A stretch of DNA of 47,947 nt from Bacteroidota bacterium (GTDB lineage: Bacteria > Bacteroidota > Ignavibacteria > Ignavibacteriales > Melioribacteraceae). The DNA lies in NCBI GenBank assembly GCA_021820065.1, contig JAKAEE010000021.1, positions 1 through 47,947 on the forward strand, given 5' to 3'. Under the pieces are notes generated by a model. It made no database searches and was not told the origin of the DNA. It saw only the letters and a program-made list of their open reading frames with translations. Position numbers and translations under genes: made by a program. Positions 33,407 through 42,904 of this stretch are shown in pieces (positions within the stretch are counted from its first letter, which is position 1; the number at the start of each line of letters is the position of its first letter).

Positions 33407-36400
33407 TTATGAGAGCACCCTTATAAATTCTTGACATAGTTTCACCAGAAAATTCATGGCTGCCTCCGGCGAGCTGTATTTGTTGGTCATTTCCAATTTC
33501 AGTGTTTCTTTTACCTGTACAAAGTTAATTTCTTTTGCATAATTGTCGTTAACATATGTCAATAGAAGAACAAATTTGGTTTGATAAAAGTTTTCCCTTT
33601 CACCTTTTGGCAAAATAATTATAATTTTTTTCGGTTGTACAATAATTCTTTCCAGCAATGAAAGTGAAGCGTAATATCTCAAAACCGCCGCCTGAATTAA
33701 TCTTCCTACAATCGGCGGGATTTTTCCAAACCGGTCCAGCATTTCTTCTTTAATCTCATCAAGCTCTTCGATTTTCAGCATGGAGAAAAGCGCCGTGTAG
33801 AAACTCAATCGGTCGGCTTGATCCGGCATATAAGATTGCGGTATTCCAATTTCAAAAAAAGTATCGATCGTCGGCTCAGAACGTTCCTGCTGTTTCGGCA
33901 AATCTTTGAATACGTCTTTGAACTCGCTCTGTTTTAATTCCTCAACGGCTTCGTCCAAAAGCTTAAGATACATTTCAAACCCAACCGAATCAATGAAGCC
34001 GCTTTGTTCGGTACCCAACAGGTTTCCGGCGCCGCGGATTTCCAAGTCACGCATCGATAAACTGAATCCTTCACCAAGTTCAGTGTATTCTTCAATTGCC
34101 TGAAGACGTTTAACCGCTTTTTTCGTAATCGTATTTATTGATGGAACGAGAAAGAAGGCGTACGCTTGCCTATCCGAACGCCCGACGCGTCCGCGCAACT
34201 GATGAAGCTCGGCTAATCCAAAACGGTCTGCGCGATTTATAATAATTGTATTAACATTCGGAATATCGAGACCCGACTCGATTATCTTTGTAGAGATAAG
34301 CATGTGATAATTCTTGTTCAGAAAACTGTGAATCACTTTTTCAAGTTCAGCCGGTTTCATCTGTCCGTGCGCAACGCCAATTTTCATTTCCGGAATATAT
34401 TTTTGAATGTACGCTGCAATTTTTTCTATCGATTGAATTCTATCGTGAACGAAATAAATCTGTCCGTTACGTTTGATCTCGCTCAAAATCCATTCCCGCA
34501 CCTTATGAATATCGAAAGTATCAACCTTGGTATAGATCGGTTGACGGTTCGGCGGGGGAGTTGCAATTATTGAAAGGTCCCGAGCGCCGAGAAGAGAAAG
34601 ATTCAGCGTGCGCGGAATCGGCGTTGCAGTTAACGTGAGCGTGTCAACATTCGCCTTCAGCGATCGTAACTTTTCCTTAGCCATCACACCGAAGCGGTGT
34701 TCCTCATCAATAATCAGCAGACCGAGATCTTTAAATTGAATATCTTTAGAAAGCAGCCGGTGAGTTCCAATAACCAAATCAACGTCGCCATTAGTTAGCC
34801 GTTCCGTAATTTCTTTCTGTTCGGATTTCGTTTTAAAACGTGAAAGCACTTCAACTTTTACCGGAAATTGCGAGAGACGATCTTTGAAAGTATTGTAATG
34901 CTGCTCGGCAAGAATTGTTGTTGGCACAAGCAACGCCGCTTGTTTGCTGTCGTTGATGGCTTTGAACGCCGCGCGCACTGCAATTTCGGTTTTGCCGAAT
35001 CCGACATCGCCGCAAACTAAACGATCCATCGGGTTCTCGCTTTCCATGTCGCGTTTAACTTCGTCCGATACTTTAACTTGATCGGGAGTGTCTTCGTAAA
35101 AGAATGACGCTTCAAGTTCCTTCTGCCAAATTGAATCGGGCCCAAAGGAAAAACCTTGAGCAGATTTCCTCCGAGCATAAAGTGTAATAAGCTCCCGCGC
35201 CGCTTCTTTGATTCTCGATTTAACTTTTTTCTTTGTCGATTTCCATTCGCCGCTTCCAAGTACGGAAAGTCTCGGCTGCGCATTGTCTTTAGAAGAAAAC
35301 TTTTTTACAAGCGAGAGATAATTCAGATTAACATAAACAACGCCGCCCTCGGCGTACAAAATCTTGATCGATTCTTGTTCAACGTCGCCAATCTTGATTG
35401 TTTCCAATCCGACATACTGCCCGATGCCGAAGTTTTCGTGAACAACGTAATCGCCGCGTTTGATCGTTGCAAAATCTTTAACACGTGATTTCTTGAACCG
35501 TGCTTTGGCAACCAGTTTCGTTCGATACGGCTTGTTGAATATTTGATAATCTGTAAGAAGAATTAATTTGTCGTTTCTAGAAATGAATCCGCTCTTTATC
35601 GCCAGAACCATAAATTTGATTTTACCGGATTCAATCAGCTCTGCAATTTCCGTTTTGAAATCCGAAAGTAGTTCGCGCAGGCGATCACTCTGCAGTTCGT
35701 TCTCAACCGCTATCAAAACTTGAAAGTTTTTCTGCGAATAATCTTTTAGTATCGACGAAAGCAATTCGAAATTGGAATTGATTAACGGCGGATCAAGGAG
35801 ATTAAGCTGAATTCTTTCGTCATACCCGCCTTGCGTTGCCGCCCGCTTCGACTCGTATCCTGCGAGGCGAGAAGGCGAGGCAGGCTGACCAAGTGCGTCT
35901 TCAATTAACCACCGCGCATTTTTCTCAAAAATTTTTTCAATTTGATTAGCGCCGTCATTTTCTTTTTCGTTCTTTCTTTCTTTCCTTCTTTCAATCTTTT
36001 CTTCTTTCCTTTCTTGCTCTTGATCTGCATCATACAACTCCCCTTTCAACTCCTCATCAATGTCATTTTCAAATTGATCAGGCGTTTCGTGATTCTTTTC
36101 TACTGAAAGATTCTGCAGATCGTATTCAGAAGCTAGTACAAGTGGATTGTCGAGATAATCAAAAATATCCGAACTGCTTTCTGAAATATTTATTGATGAC
36201 GCAACGGTTGAAGAATTTATTTTATCGAGCGACCTTTGGCTGTCGGGATCAAAATGTCGAATCGATTCCAAAAAGTCCCCATCAAATTCCAAACGGCACG
36301 GCTGCTTTTCACTGTACGACCAGAAATCAATTATAGAGCCGCGCACAGAAAAATCTCCGGGGTCCTCAACAAATTTTTCCCTGTTGTAATCAATCGAGTG

Positions 36401-36838
36401 AAAATACTCAACCAGATCGTCGTATGTAATACTGCCGCCGATTGCAATCTTGGTGGTGTTTTTCTCAACCGAATCTTTTGAAGGAAGTTTGAGTTTCAAA
36501 ATGTCGTACGATGAAATGAGAATGAACCGTTCACGGTTATTCAGGTCGGTTAATTTTTCTTGCAGCGATTCGATGTTCAGATCGTCGGCGGCTATTACTT
36601 GTTCTGCTAATCCCAGTATGCTCAGTTCAACTTTTGTTTCGTTTATTGATTGAACGCTGGGGCAAAGCAGCAAAATTTGTTTCTGCTCATCGGAAATCGA
36701 TTTAACAAAAAGACTCTTTGACGAGCCGGCAAATGGTGAAACAAAAACTTTTTTCTGCCGGTCTGAAGTTAAAAGTTTTTCCTTCAAGCCACGAAGCGTT
36801 GAGAGGAGTTCAGTAGTCATATCAAAATCTGTTTTCAT
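33407..36838 (-). CDS. mfd: Transcription-repair coupling factor
   Basis: 1143 aa. Mfd removes RNA polymerase stalled at DNA damage and recruits UvrA. N-terminal UvrB-homology region (from about 1), RNA-polymerase-interacting domain (about 455-520, KRGDYVVHENFGIGQYVGLE), then the translocase: Walker A GDVGFGKTE (about 612), DEEHRFGV (about 710), TLTATPIPRTL, and LHQLRGRVGRSDRQAYAFFL. Between about residues 255 and 340 an unusual insert holds a Glu/Lys/Arg-only stretch (YDADQEQERKEEKIERRKER) and then the repeat-encoded QPASPSRLAGYESKRAA (about 317-338). The frame is intact and all motifs are present, so it is probably functional. Start could also be the second ATG at 36820. Confidence 0.96.
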   Translation of the reverse strand: MKTDFDMTTELLSTLRGLKEKLLTSDRQKKVFVSPFAGSSKSLFVKSISDEQKQILLLCPSVQSINETKVELSILGLAEQVIAADDLNIESLQEKLTDLNNRERFILISSYDILKLKLPSKDSVEKNTTKIAIGGSITYDDLVEYFHSIDYNREKFVEDPGDFSVRGSIIDFWSYSEKQPCRLEFDGDFLESIRHFDPDSQRSLDKINSSTVASSINISESSSDIFDYLDNPLVLASEYDLQNLSVEKNHETPDQFENDIDEELKGELYDADQEQERKEEKIERRKERKNEKENDGANQIEKIFEKNARWLIEDALGQPASPSRLAGYESKRAATQGGYDERIQLNLLDPPLINSNFELLSSILKDYSQKNFQVLIAVENELQSDRLRELLSDFKTEIAELIESGKIKFMVLAIKSGFISRNDKLILLTDYQIFNKPYRTKLVAKARFKKSRVKDFATIKRGDYVVHENFGIGQYVGLETIKIGDVEQESIKILYAEGGVVYVNLNYLSLVKKFSSKDNAQPRLSVLGSGEWKSTKKKVKSRIKEAARELITLYARRKSAQGFSFGPDSIWQKELEASFFYEDTPDQVKVSDEVKRDMESENPMDRLVCGDVGFGKTEIAVRAAFKAINDSKQAALLVPTTILAEQHYNTFKDRLSQFPVKVEVLSRFKTKSEQKEITERLTNGDVDLVIGTHRLLSKDIQFKDLGLLIIDEEHRFGVMAKEKLRSLKANVDTLTLTATPIPRTLNLSLLGARDLSIIATPPPNRQPIYTKVDTFDIHKVREWILSEIKRNGQIYFVHDRIQSIEKIAAYIQKYIPEMKIGVAHGQMKPAELEKVIHSFLNKNYHMLISTKIIESGLDIPNVNTIIINRADRFGLAELHQLRGRVGRSDRQAYAFFLVPSINTITKKAVKRLQAIEEYTELGEGFSLSMRDLEIRGAGNLLGTEQSGFIDSVGFEMYLKLLDEAVEELKQSEFKDVFKDLPKQQERSEPTIDTFFEIGIPQSYMPDQADRLSFYTALFSMLKIEELDEIKEEMLDRFGKIPPIVGRLIQAAVLRYYASLSLLERIIVQPKKIIIILPKGERENFYQTKFVLLLTYVNDNYAKEINFVQVKETLKLEMTNKYSSPEAAMNFLVKLCQEFIRVLS
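35825..35890. repeat. GC-rich palindromic element inside mfd
   Basis: The plus strand reads CCCGCTTCGACTCG at 35842-35855 and, after a short gap, GCGAGGCGAG at 35862-35871, inside a GC-rich patch. It is the same block as at 10712-10742 (CCCGCTTCGGCTCG...GCGAGGCGAGG) and inverted at 47693-47731. It keeps the mfd frame, adding about 22 residues. Confidence 0.75.
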
Positions 36839-36849
36839 TTTATGTCATC

Positions 36850-36942
36850 ACCACCCCTCCGTCACTCTGAGCTTGACGAAGAGAAGGAGGGGGTGGTCTT
36901 TTTAAAATACACGAAACCCTCCTCCGCGGATACGGAGAGGGG
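36850..36942. repeat. Compound GTCA-type hairpin repeat
   Basis: ACCACCCCTCC (36850-36860) pairs, with one bulge, with GGAGGGGGTGGT (36886-36897). Between them lies GTCACTCTGAGCTTGACGAAGAG-like sequence (36861-36883). A T-run follows. A second imperfect hairpin, CCCTCCTCCG/CGGAGAGGGG, follows at 36917-36942. It fills the spacer between the beta-barrel gene and mfd, and may also act as a terminator. Confidence 0.65.
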
Positions 36943-37062
36943 CATTTACAATTACTAACACAAAATTAACTGATTTGATTCAATTATGTCGGCATCTTTT
37001 AAGACAACTCTCGAATTTACCGCATTGCAAACCCGAGAGTTGTTTTCACCTCAAGATACTAA

Positions 37063-37716
37063 TCAAAGAGAAATGCCTACCACAATATGATGCGTATTTA
37101 TTATTTCACTATCAATTTCATAGAAATATCTTAAATCAATACTTAACTTCGAAAAGATTGGATAGACAACTCCAACACCCAAGTTGACACCGTATGAATG
37201 ATTGGGAAATTGTTCAACGTGTTTTGTCCTAAACTCATTCGGTAATTCTTCAAACGAATTATAAGTCCAGGTTGTGCCGGGAGAACTATAAATTCTTGCA
37301 TCGACCAGTTTGTAATTTAAGCTTCCTAAAATGTACGGGATAAAAGATTGTTCATTAAACACGAATTGAAACCCAACCGAGACGGGAAACACATCGTAAC
37401 CTTTCTTGTTAACCTCATATTGTTCTGCCCAAAAGTATTGCACATTGTTAATGCTTCCTGTGCGGTAAGACTTTACAGTATATGCCTCCGTTTTGTATGA
37501 CTTCGAATAGCCTAAAGACAAATTCAAATTAAGATTAGAGATTAGATTGGCATTAAACTCAAAAAGAAAACTGCCTCCCGTTTCCGAATTATTTCCAAAA
37601 TTAATTCCACCGTAAATACCATAATTCAATTTAGAAAACGGCGTTTGACTAATATTGTCTTGAGCAAACAAAAGATTAAATGAAAGGATGAATAATAAAA
37701 CAATGAGCTTTTTCAC
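37063..37716 (-). CDS. Outer-membrane beta-barrel protein
   Basis: 217 aa from GTG 37716, with GGGGG ten bases upstream. Signal peptide MKKLIVLLFILSFNLLFAQ. The mature part alternates strands with glycine and aromatic residues (LNYGIYGGINFGNNSETGG, NLNLNLSLGYSKSY, GVNLGVGVVYPIFSKLSIDLRY) and ends in a strand (HHIVVGISL), the OmpA-like/PorT-like eight-strand pattern. No enzymatic motif. It is separated from mfd by a repeat-filled spacer, so it is probably its own transcript. Role in the envelope unknown. Confidence 0.85.
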   Translation of the reverse strand: MKKLIVLLFILSFNLLFAQDNISQTPFSKLNYGIYGGINFGNNSETGGSFLFEFNANLISNLNLNLSLGYSKSYKTEAYTVKSYRTGSINNVQYFWAEQYEVNKKGYDVFPVSVGFQFVFNEQSFIPYILGSLNYKLVDARIYSSPGTTWTYNSFEELPNEFRTKHVEQFPNHSYGVNLGVGVVYPIFSKLSIDLRYFYEIDSEIINTHHIVVGISL

Positions 37717-38033
37717 GGGTTACCCCCATTATTTATAAAATAATTGATAAAGAATTTTTCGTTGAACAATCCTTTCATTTCAATTACCGATGAAACATTC
37801 TGCGAGTTCATTGAGAATAATTCCCCGCTTTTCATTTAGCCCAAGAGCAAGTTTAGGAGACTTCGAGTTCTGCATTCAACTTAAAGTTGATATTGCTGAG
37901 AATCAAGGTAAAAAAAGTCATACAGCCAATATTTTATATTGCAATAAGAGCTCTAATTAATACAATATCCGAAAAGACCAATTTTTATTATTTTGCTATC
38001 AGATTTCCAATCACAAATGTCGGGAAATTTGCT
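37717..38033. other. Divergent 317-base spacer
   Basis: AT-rich sequence between the beta-barrel gene (minus) and the Lon-like gene (plus). Promoters for both must lie here, but I see no strong consensus pair. An upstream in-frame extension of the Lon-like gene to 37887 is open, but lacks a ribosome-binding site and looks unlike the family. Confidence 0.5.
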
Positions 38034-40529
38034 ATGGCACTTCTCAAAGCAAAAAAAGCTGCTGAACTTCAACCGGAAGATTTAAGATGGACATGCAACC
38101 CGGAGGTTTTTGAATTTGAATCAACGACAAATCTAAAACCGATCGAAGGAATTGTCGGGCAGGAGCGCGCATTAAAAGCGCTTCGGCTCGGTGTTGATTT
38201 GAAAAGTCAAGGTTACAACGTTTTTGTAACCGGACTTTCCGGAACCGGCAAGTTTACGGCGATTCAGCAGATGCTGGAATCGATCACACCGGATTGTTCT
38301 CATCTAAGCGATTATGCTTACGTAAACAATTTCAAGGATGAAGACAGACCGACATTGCTTCAATTTCCAGCCGGACAAGCCGCCAAATTCAAAAAAGATT
38401 TATCGCGGGCAATAAAATTTCTTCAGGAAAAGATTCCCCAAGTTCTATCCACTGAGCCGTTTGTTACCAAACGGAAACAGCTTCTTTCGGAATTTGGAAA
38501 AGTCCAGCAGACAATGATGAACAACTTTGAGGACAAACTTCGCAAAGACAATATGACGCTGGGACAAATCAAGATTGGCGAAATGCCGCGTCCGGAAATT
38601 TTTGCAGTGATAGAAAATCAGCCGGTGTTCATACAGCAGCTCGATGAATATATCCACGATAAGAAAATAACGGAAGAACAGGCGAAAGACTTTCAAACAA
38701 AATATTTGAGCTACCAGGAAGAACTTCAGAAAGTTTTCAAAGAGAGTTTAAGATTAACTCAGGACTTCCAGGAACAAATTTCAAAATTAGAAGGCGAATA
38801 CGCCAACACAATTGTTTCGATTACAATTGACGACCTAAAGAAAAAGTACAAGGATCCAAAAATACGTGAGTACTTCAAAGATATTCACGAAAACATTTTA
38901 CAGAATCTCGATGTGTTTAAGGGACAAAAACCGGCACGCGAAGAATCAAATGGCGGAATCGTTATCGATTATCTGAAAGAATACGAAGTGAACATAATTC
39001 TCGATAACACAAACACCAAACGGTGCCCGGTTATTATCGAAACATCTCCTGCTTACAGCAATCTGTTCGGAACAATTGAAAAATACAGCGATGGAAGAGG
39101 CGGCTGGTTTGCCGACTTCACAAAAATAAAAGCCGGTACGCTGCTGCGCGCCAACGGCGGTTATCTTGTCATCAATGCAATGGATGCTTTTACTGAAACC
39201 GGAGTTTGGAAAACTTTAAAACGTGTTCTACTCTACGGCAAATTGGAAATTCAAGACCTCACAAATCTCTATCAGTTATATCCCAGCATTTTAAAACCGG
39301 AACCAATCGAGATCGAAACCAAAGTGATAATGGTCGGCAACAATTATATCTATTCGCTCCTATCGGCGTACGAAGACGACTTCAATAAAATTTTCAAGAT
39401 CAAAGCTGATTTTGATTATGAAATGCAGCGCACCGATCAAGCGCTTACTGAATACGCGATGATCGTTAAGAAATTGATTGAAGAAGAAAAGCTTCTCGAG
39501 TTCGATAAATCCGCCATCTCAAAAATTATAGAGTACGGCGCGCGTTACGCAGGTGAAAAAAATAAATTGACAACTCGTTTTGCTTACATTGCCGATCTCA
39601 CGCGGGAAGCAAATTTTTGGGCGCTGGACGGCGGTGAAAAAATGGTGAGAGACGTTCACGTCGTTCAAGCTTACGATTCCGCAAAAGACCGCCACGGTCT
39701 GTATGAATCCAAACTTTCTCAAATGATAAGCGACGGAACAATTTTAATCGACACAGAAGGTTCGCGCATAGGCACTGTAAACGGTTTAGCCGTTTATGAA
39801 AGCGGCCAATATTCGTTCGGCAAACCATCGAGAATAACCGCCAGCGTTGCGCTTGGCAGCGGTAATATTATCAATGTTGAAAGAGAATCCGGCTTGAGCG
39901 GCAGTACGCACAACAAAGGTGTTCTTATCATCGGCGGTTACTTCCGGGAAAATTTCGGTTCAAGAATTCCACTTTCGTTTACTGCCAGTTTGGTTTTTGA
40001 ACAAGGTTACGGAATGATTGACGGCGACAGCGCATCGATCTCTGAAATTTGCGCGTTGCTTTCAGCCATTTCTAAAATTCCAATCAAACAATCGCTCGCA
40101 ATTACCGGATCGGTAAATCAGAAAGGTGAAATACAACCTATCGGCGGAGTGAATGAAAAAATTGAAGGTTTTTTTGATGTTTGCAAACAACGCGGCTTAA
40201 ATGGAACCAACGGCGTGATAATTCCTGTTCAGAATGTTAAAGACCTGATGCTCAAAGAAGAAGTTGTTGCGGCTGTTTCAGAAAAGAAATTTCACATTCA
40301 CTCCATATCCAAAGTTGACGAAGCGATTGAAATTCTGACCGGTACACGCTCCGGAAAAAAATTGAAAAACGGAAAGTTTGAAAACAACACAGTTTTTGGC
40401 GAAGTTGAAAAAGAACTTGCCGCAATGAGAAAAAGGTTGCGTCCTTCCGAAAAGAAGAAAAAGAATTCCAACGGCAAAGAAGAAAATCACGACGTTATAA
40501 AAGCTCAAAGAAAGAAAAAGGGGAAATAA
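38034..40529 (+). CDS. Lon-like AAA+ protease (LonC/YcbZ type)
   Basis: 831 aa from ATG 38034 (MALLKAKKAAELQPEDLRW), the family's usual start. ATPase: Walker A GLSGTGKFT (67-74) close to the N-terminus, a long coiled insert (about 150-300), then AGTLLRANGGYLVINAMDAF and later sensor motifs. The protease domain ends with the Lon Ser-Lys dyad: S666 in GDSAS and K709 in GVNEKIEG, 43 residues apart as in classical Lon. No N-terminal Lon substrate domain is present. The last 60 residues are a Lys-rich tail. It may be an ATP-dependent protease for misfolded or regulatory proteins; substrates unknown. A hairpin follows. Confidence 0.93.
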   Translation: MALLKAKKAAELQPEDLRWTCNPEVFEFESTTNLKPIEGIVGQERALKALRLGVDLKSQGYNVFVTGLSGTGKFTAIQQMLESITPDCSHLSDYAYVNNFKDEDRPTLLQFPAGQAAKFKKDLSRAIKFLQEKIPQVLSTEPFVTKRKQLLSEFGKVQQTMMNNFEDKLRKDNMTLGQIKIGEMPRPEIFAVIENQPVFIQQLDEYIHDKKITEEQAKDFQTKYLSYQEELQKVFKESLRLTQDFQEQISKLEGEYANTIVSITIDDLKKKYKDPKIREYFKDIHENILQNLDVFKGQKPAREESNGGIVIDYLKEYEVNIILDNTNTKRCPVIIETSPAYSNLFGTIEKYSDGRGGWFADFTKIKAGTLLRANGGYLVINAMDAFTETGVWKTLKRVLLYGKLEIQDLTNLYQLYPSILKPEPIEIETKVIMVGNNYIYSLLSAYEDDFNKIFKIKADFDYEMQRTDQALTEYAMIVKKLIEEEKLLEFDKSAISKIIEYGARYAGEKNKLTTRFAYIADLTREANFWALDGGEKMVRDVHVVQAYDSAKDRHGLYESKLSQMISDGTILIDTEGSRIGTVNGLAVYESGQYSFGKPSRITASVALGSGNIINVERESGLSGSTHNKGVLIIGGYFRENFGSRIPLSFTASLVFEQGYGMIDGDSASISEICALLSAISKIPIKQSLAITGSVNQKGEIQPIGGVNEKIEGFFDVCKQRGLNGTNGVIIPVQNVKDLMLKEEVVAAVSEKKFHIHSISKVDEAIEILTGTRSGKKLKNGKFENNTVFGEVEKELAAMRKRLRPSEKKKKNSNGKEENHDVIKAQRKKKGK

Positions 40530-40595
40530 AGTAAGTGGTGCCTCTCGCCGTCGAACGTAGCTGGTAAAACCATCTTTAAAATATGGACAAAATAG

Positions 40596-40628
40596 AAAGC
40601 CGCGATCTGTTGAGCCAACCGCGGCTTT
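40596..40628. terminator. Hairpin between convergent genes
   Basis: AAAGCCGCG (40596-40604) pairs perfectly with CGCGGCTTT (40620-40628) with a 15-base loop. The minus-strand continuation is T-rich (CTTTCTATTTTG), so it best serves the metalloprotease gene; on the plus strand an A-run follows instead. It could weakly stop the Lon-like transcript too. Confidence 0.65.
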
Positions 40629-40651
40629 GAAAAAACAGTTACGGCAAGATT

Positions 40652-42856
40652 CTATTTCATCAAAAGCATCTTCCTAGATTGAGTAAAACCATGTCCTGAG
40701 TTTGACGAAGGATTATTTACGCTTATTGTATAAATGTAAACACCGCTCGTCAATCTGCTTGCATCAAAATCTACTTTGTAATAACCGGCAGATTTATTCT
40801 CATTGACCAGCGTTGCTATCTCTTTACCCAACACATCAAATACTTTAATTGTAACAAAACCATTCTCTGGCAGTTGATAGTTTATTGTTGTCGACGGATT
40901 GAACGGATTAGGGTAGTTAAAGAACAACCCAAAATTATTAATACCATTCTCACTTGACTTGGTGATAGCAAAATTATCCGTATTCATTGCAGGCAGGGGA
41001 CCCATTGTTCCAGTTGTTTCAACCTGCTCACTTGGCACAGATAATTTATTTGTATTATCGATTGCCTTTACATAGTATCTTACAGATTTTGCCCATATAG
41101 GTTTTGTATAATCAACAGCGTAATCGATAAAAGTATTAGTCGGATGGGAAGTTGTGCCTGCCAAATCCCAATACACCGAGTTATCATAGCTGCGATATAC
41201 GTTATAACTAGAAATATCAGATTCGGAATTCAAGTCCCAAGCAAGCGATGGGTGGTTTGGATCTGCACCAGTAAAATGTAAATTTTGCGGCTTAGCAGGA
41301 GAAGCGTCCACCGAAGTATTAACATAAATGTTTAACGTAAACACACCGTTACTAAGATTTGTTATTTCAAAACCAAATGGAGTAGTTTGATTTGCTACAC
41401 GTTGATTGTTTGGGTTACTCCATGGTGAGAATACCTGATTATAATCCATTCGGAATGCATCCTTTCCATCGCCCAAGAAACGTACATCTTGAACAGGATA
41501 TCCAAGTTGTTCAGTGAAATGAATTGGTTGAGGACTAGTTAATCCACCATAATTAAACGGTATAAATTGATCATCACTGTAACCATTATTTTTATCCGGC
41601 ACTAATTGCTTAAAAACAGGTAATTGCCCGGAACCCCAGGGGTTGGTTACTGATTGATTTACTTGCCAGTCGTAACGACCATCGGCAGGAATAAGCTGTA
41701 TCCAATTAACCGGAGGCGCGTATTGATCTGGTGTGCCGACTTTTCTAATTACATATATACCTGGTTCAACGCTGCCTGCAAGCGTTCCCCAGAAGGGTGC
41801 GTTGTTTTCCCAGTAAGAAGTTTTCTGATGGTTTTCAATGTAAAGATACTCTTGTGATGAAGAATTAATAACAAGCCTAAATGAGTTCCTGCCAGTTACA
41901 AAATCACTTAACGTCCTTCCTGTAAGTGTCTGCGTTGTATTGTTTATTGTGTAATTTATAGAATCTGCTACCCAACCTAAGCGGTATCTTTCATATGCGT
42001 TGGCTACGTATGATCTAATCCCCCAGGCAGAAAGCATTCCCCAAAAACCAAAACCATTATGGAAGTCATTATTTCCAATCAAGTAATGGGCAAATTCATG
42101 GATTGAATTTCTGAAAGGGTCTTCTATTAAATAGTTTCTCACACTTACACCGGAACCGCCAGGTATTGAATTACTTCCTCCAAACCATGTCGCTATTTTT
42201 CTTTGGTTATTATCAACATTTATATCCCCAACGCCACCGAGATCCCCAAAATTACTGGTAAAATTAAAATCAATTAATCCTTGTTTAGGGTTAGCTAAAT
42301 CTTGTGAGATATTTCTCCAAACAAAAATAATCATATCAACGTATGTATCCGGTACATTATTGTAGGTATAATCGGCAACATAGTCCCAATTATCAAATTC
42401 AGCAAAGTCCCATGTTGTATCAAGTGAATCGATTATTTCTTTTTGAATATAGCCTCTTCTGTTTGTAGTGTAATGTGTCATATACCAATCCCTTGTATGG
42501 GGAGCTTTTGCATGTACAACTTTGCCTGTAAAGTGTAACCTATTGCCTGACATCTCGTTAAAATAATGGGTTAATGATCCTTGCGTTGGTGTTGCAGACC
42601 AGGTTTAGTCAACCCATCCGATCATATTTTGCGGTGCACTTCCTTTTACCCATCTTATGTTGTTTATATCATAATTATCATCGGGAAACTCTGCAAAAAC
42701 AATTAACACATTTAAATTTCCTTCGGAAGGAAGCCATCTGCCTCTTGATTGTGCCGCCACTTGAGCTACCGATGCGCTTATGCAATTATATTCTTGTGCA
42801 TTTAGATGAAGTGAAATAAGTAGAAAAATTATTCCAAAATATTTTAGAGCTTTCAT
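40652..42856 (-). pseudogene. M6-like T9SS metalloprotease split by one TAA
   Basis: A single frame of 734 codons is broken only by TAA at 42605-42607. The N-terminal 83 aa include a signal peptide (MKALKYFGIIFLLISLHLNAQ) and NVLIVFAEFPDDN, the usual start of M6 (immune-inhibitor-A-like) peptidases. After the stop come TPTQGSLTHYFNEMSGNRLHFTGKV and later HEFAH (about codon 253), the zinc motif. A fibronectin type III-like domain and a T9SS sorting tail (NYPNPFNPSTTINYQL...SRKMLLMK) follow. The tail contains the REP-like insert NPSSNSGHG. All parts expected of a secreted protease are there, so the nonsense mutation looks recent. A readthrough product, or a start inside at ATG 42553 without export, are alternatives. 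Confidence 0.85.
40692..40714. repeat. REP-like insert in the protease sorting tail
   Basis: TGTCCTGAG-TTTGA-CGAAGGATT, read on the coding strand as AATCCTTCG...CTCAGGACA, encodes NPSSNSGH just before the last strand of the sorting tail. It matches the insert at 28677-28699 in arms and position. Confidence 0.6.
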
Positions 42857-42904
42857 TTGTCACCCCGTTCTTTTGTTTGATAACATTTATTGAAATTGTG
42901 TGTG

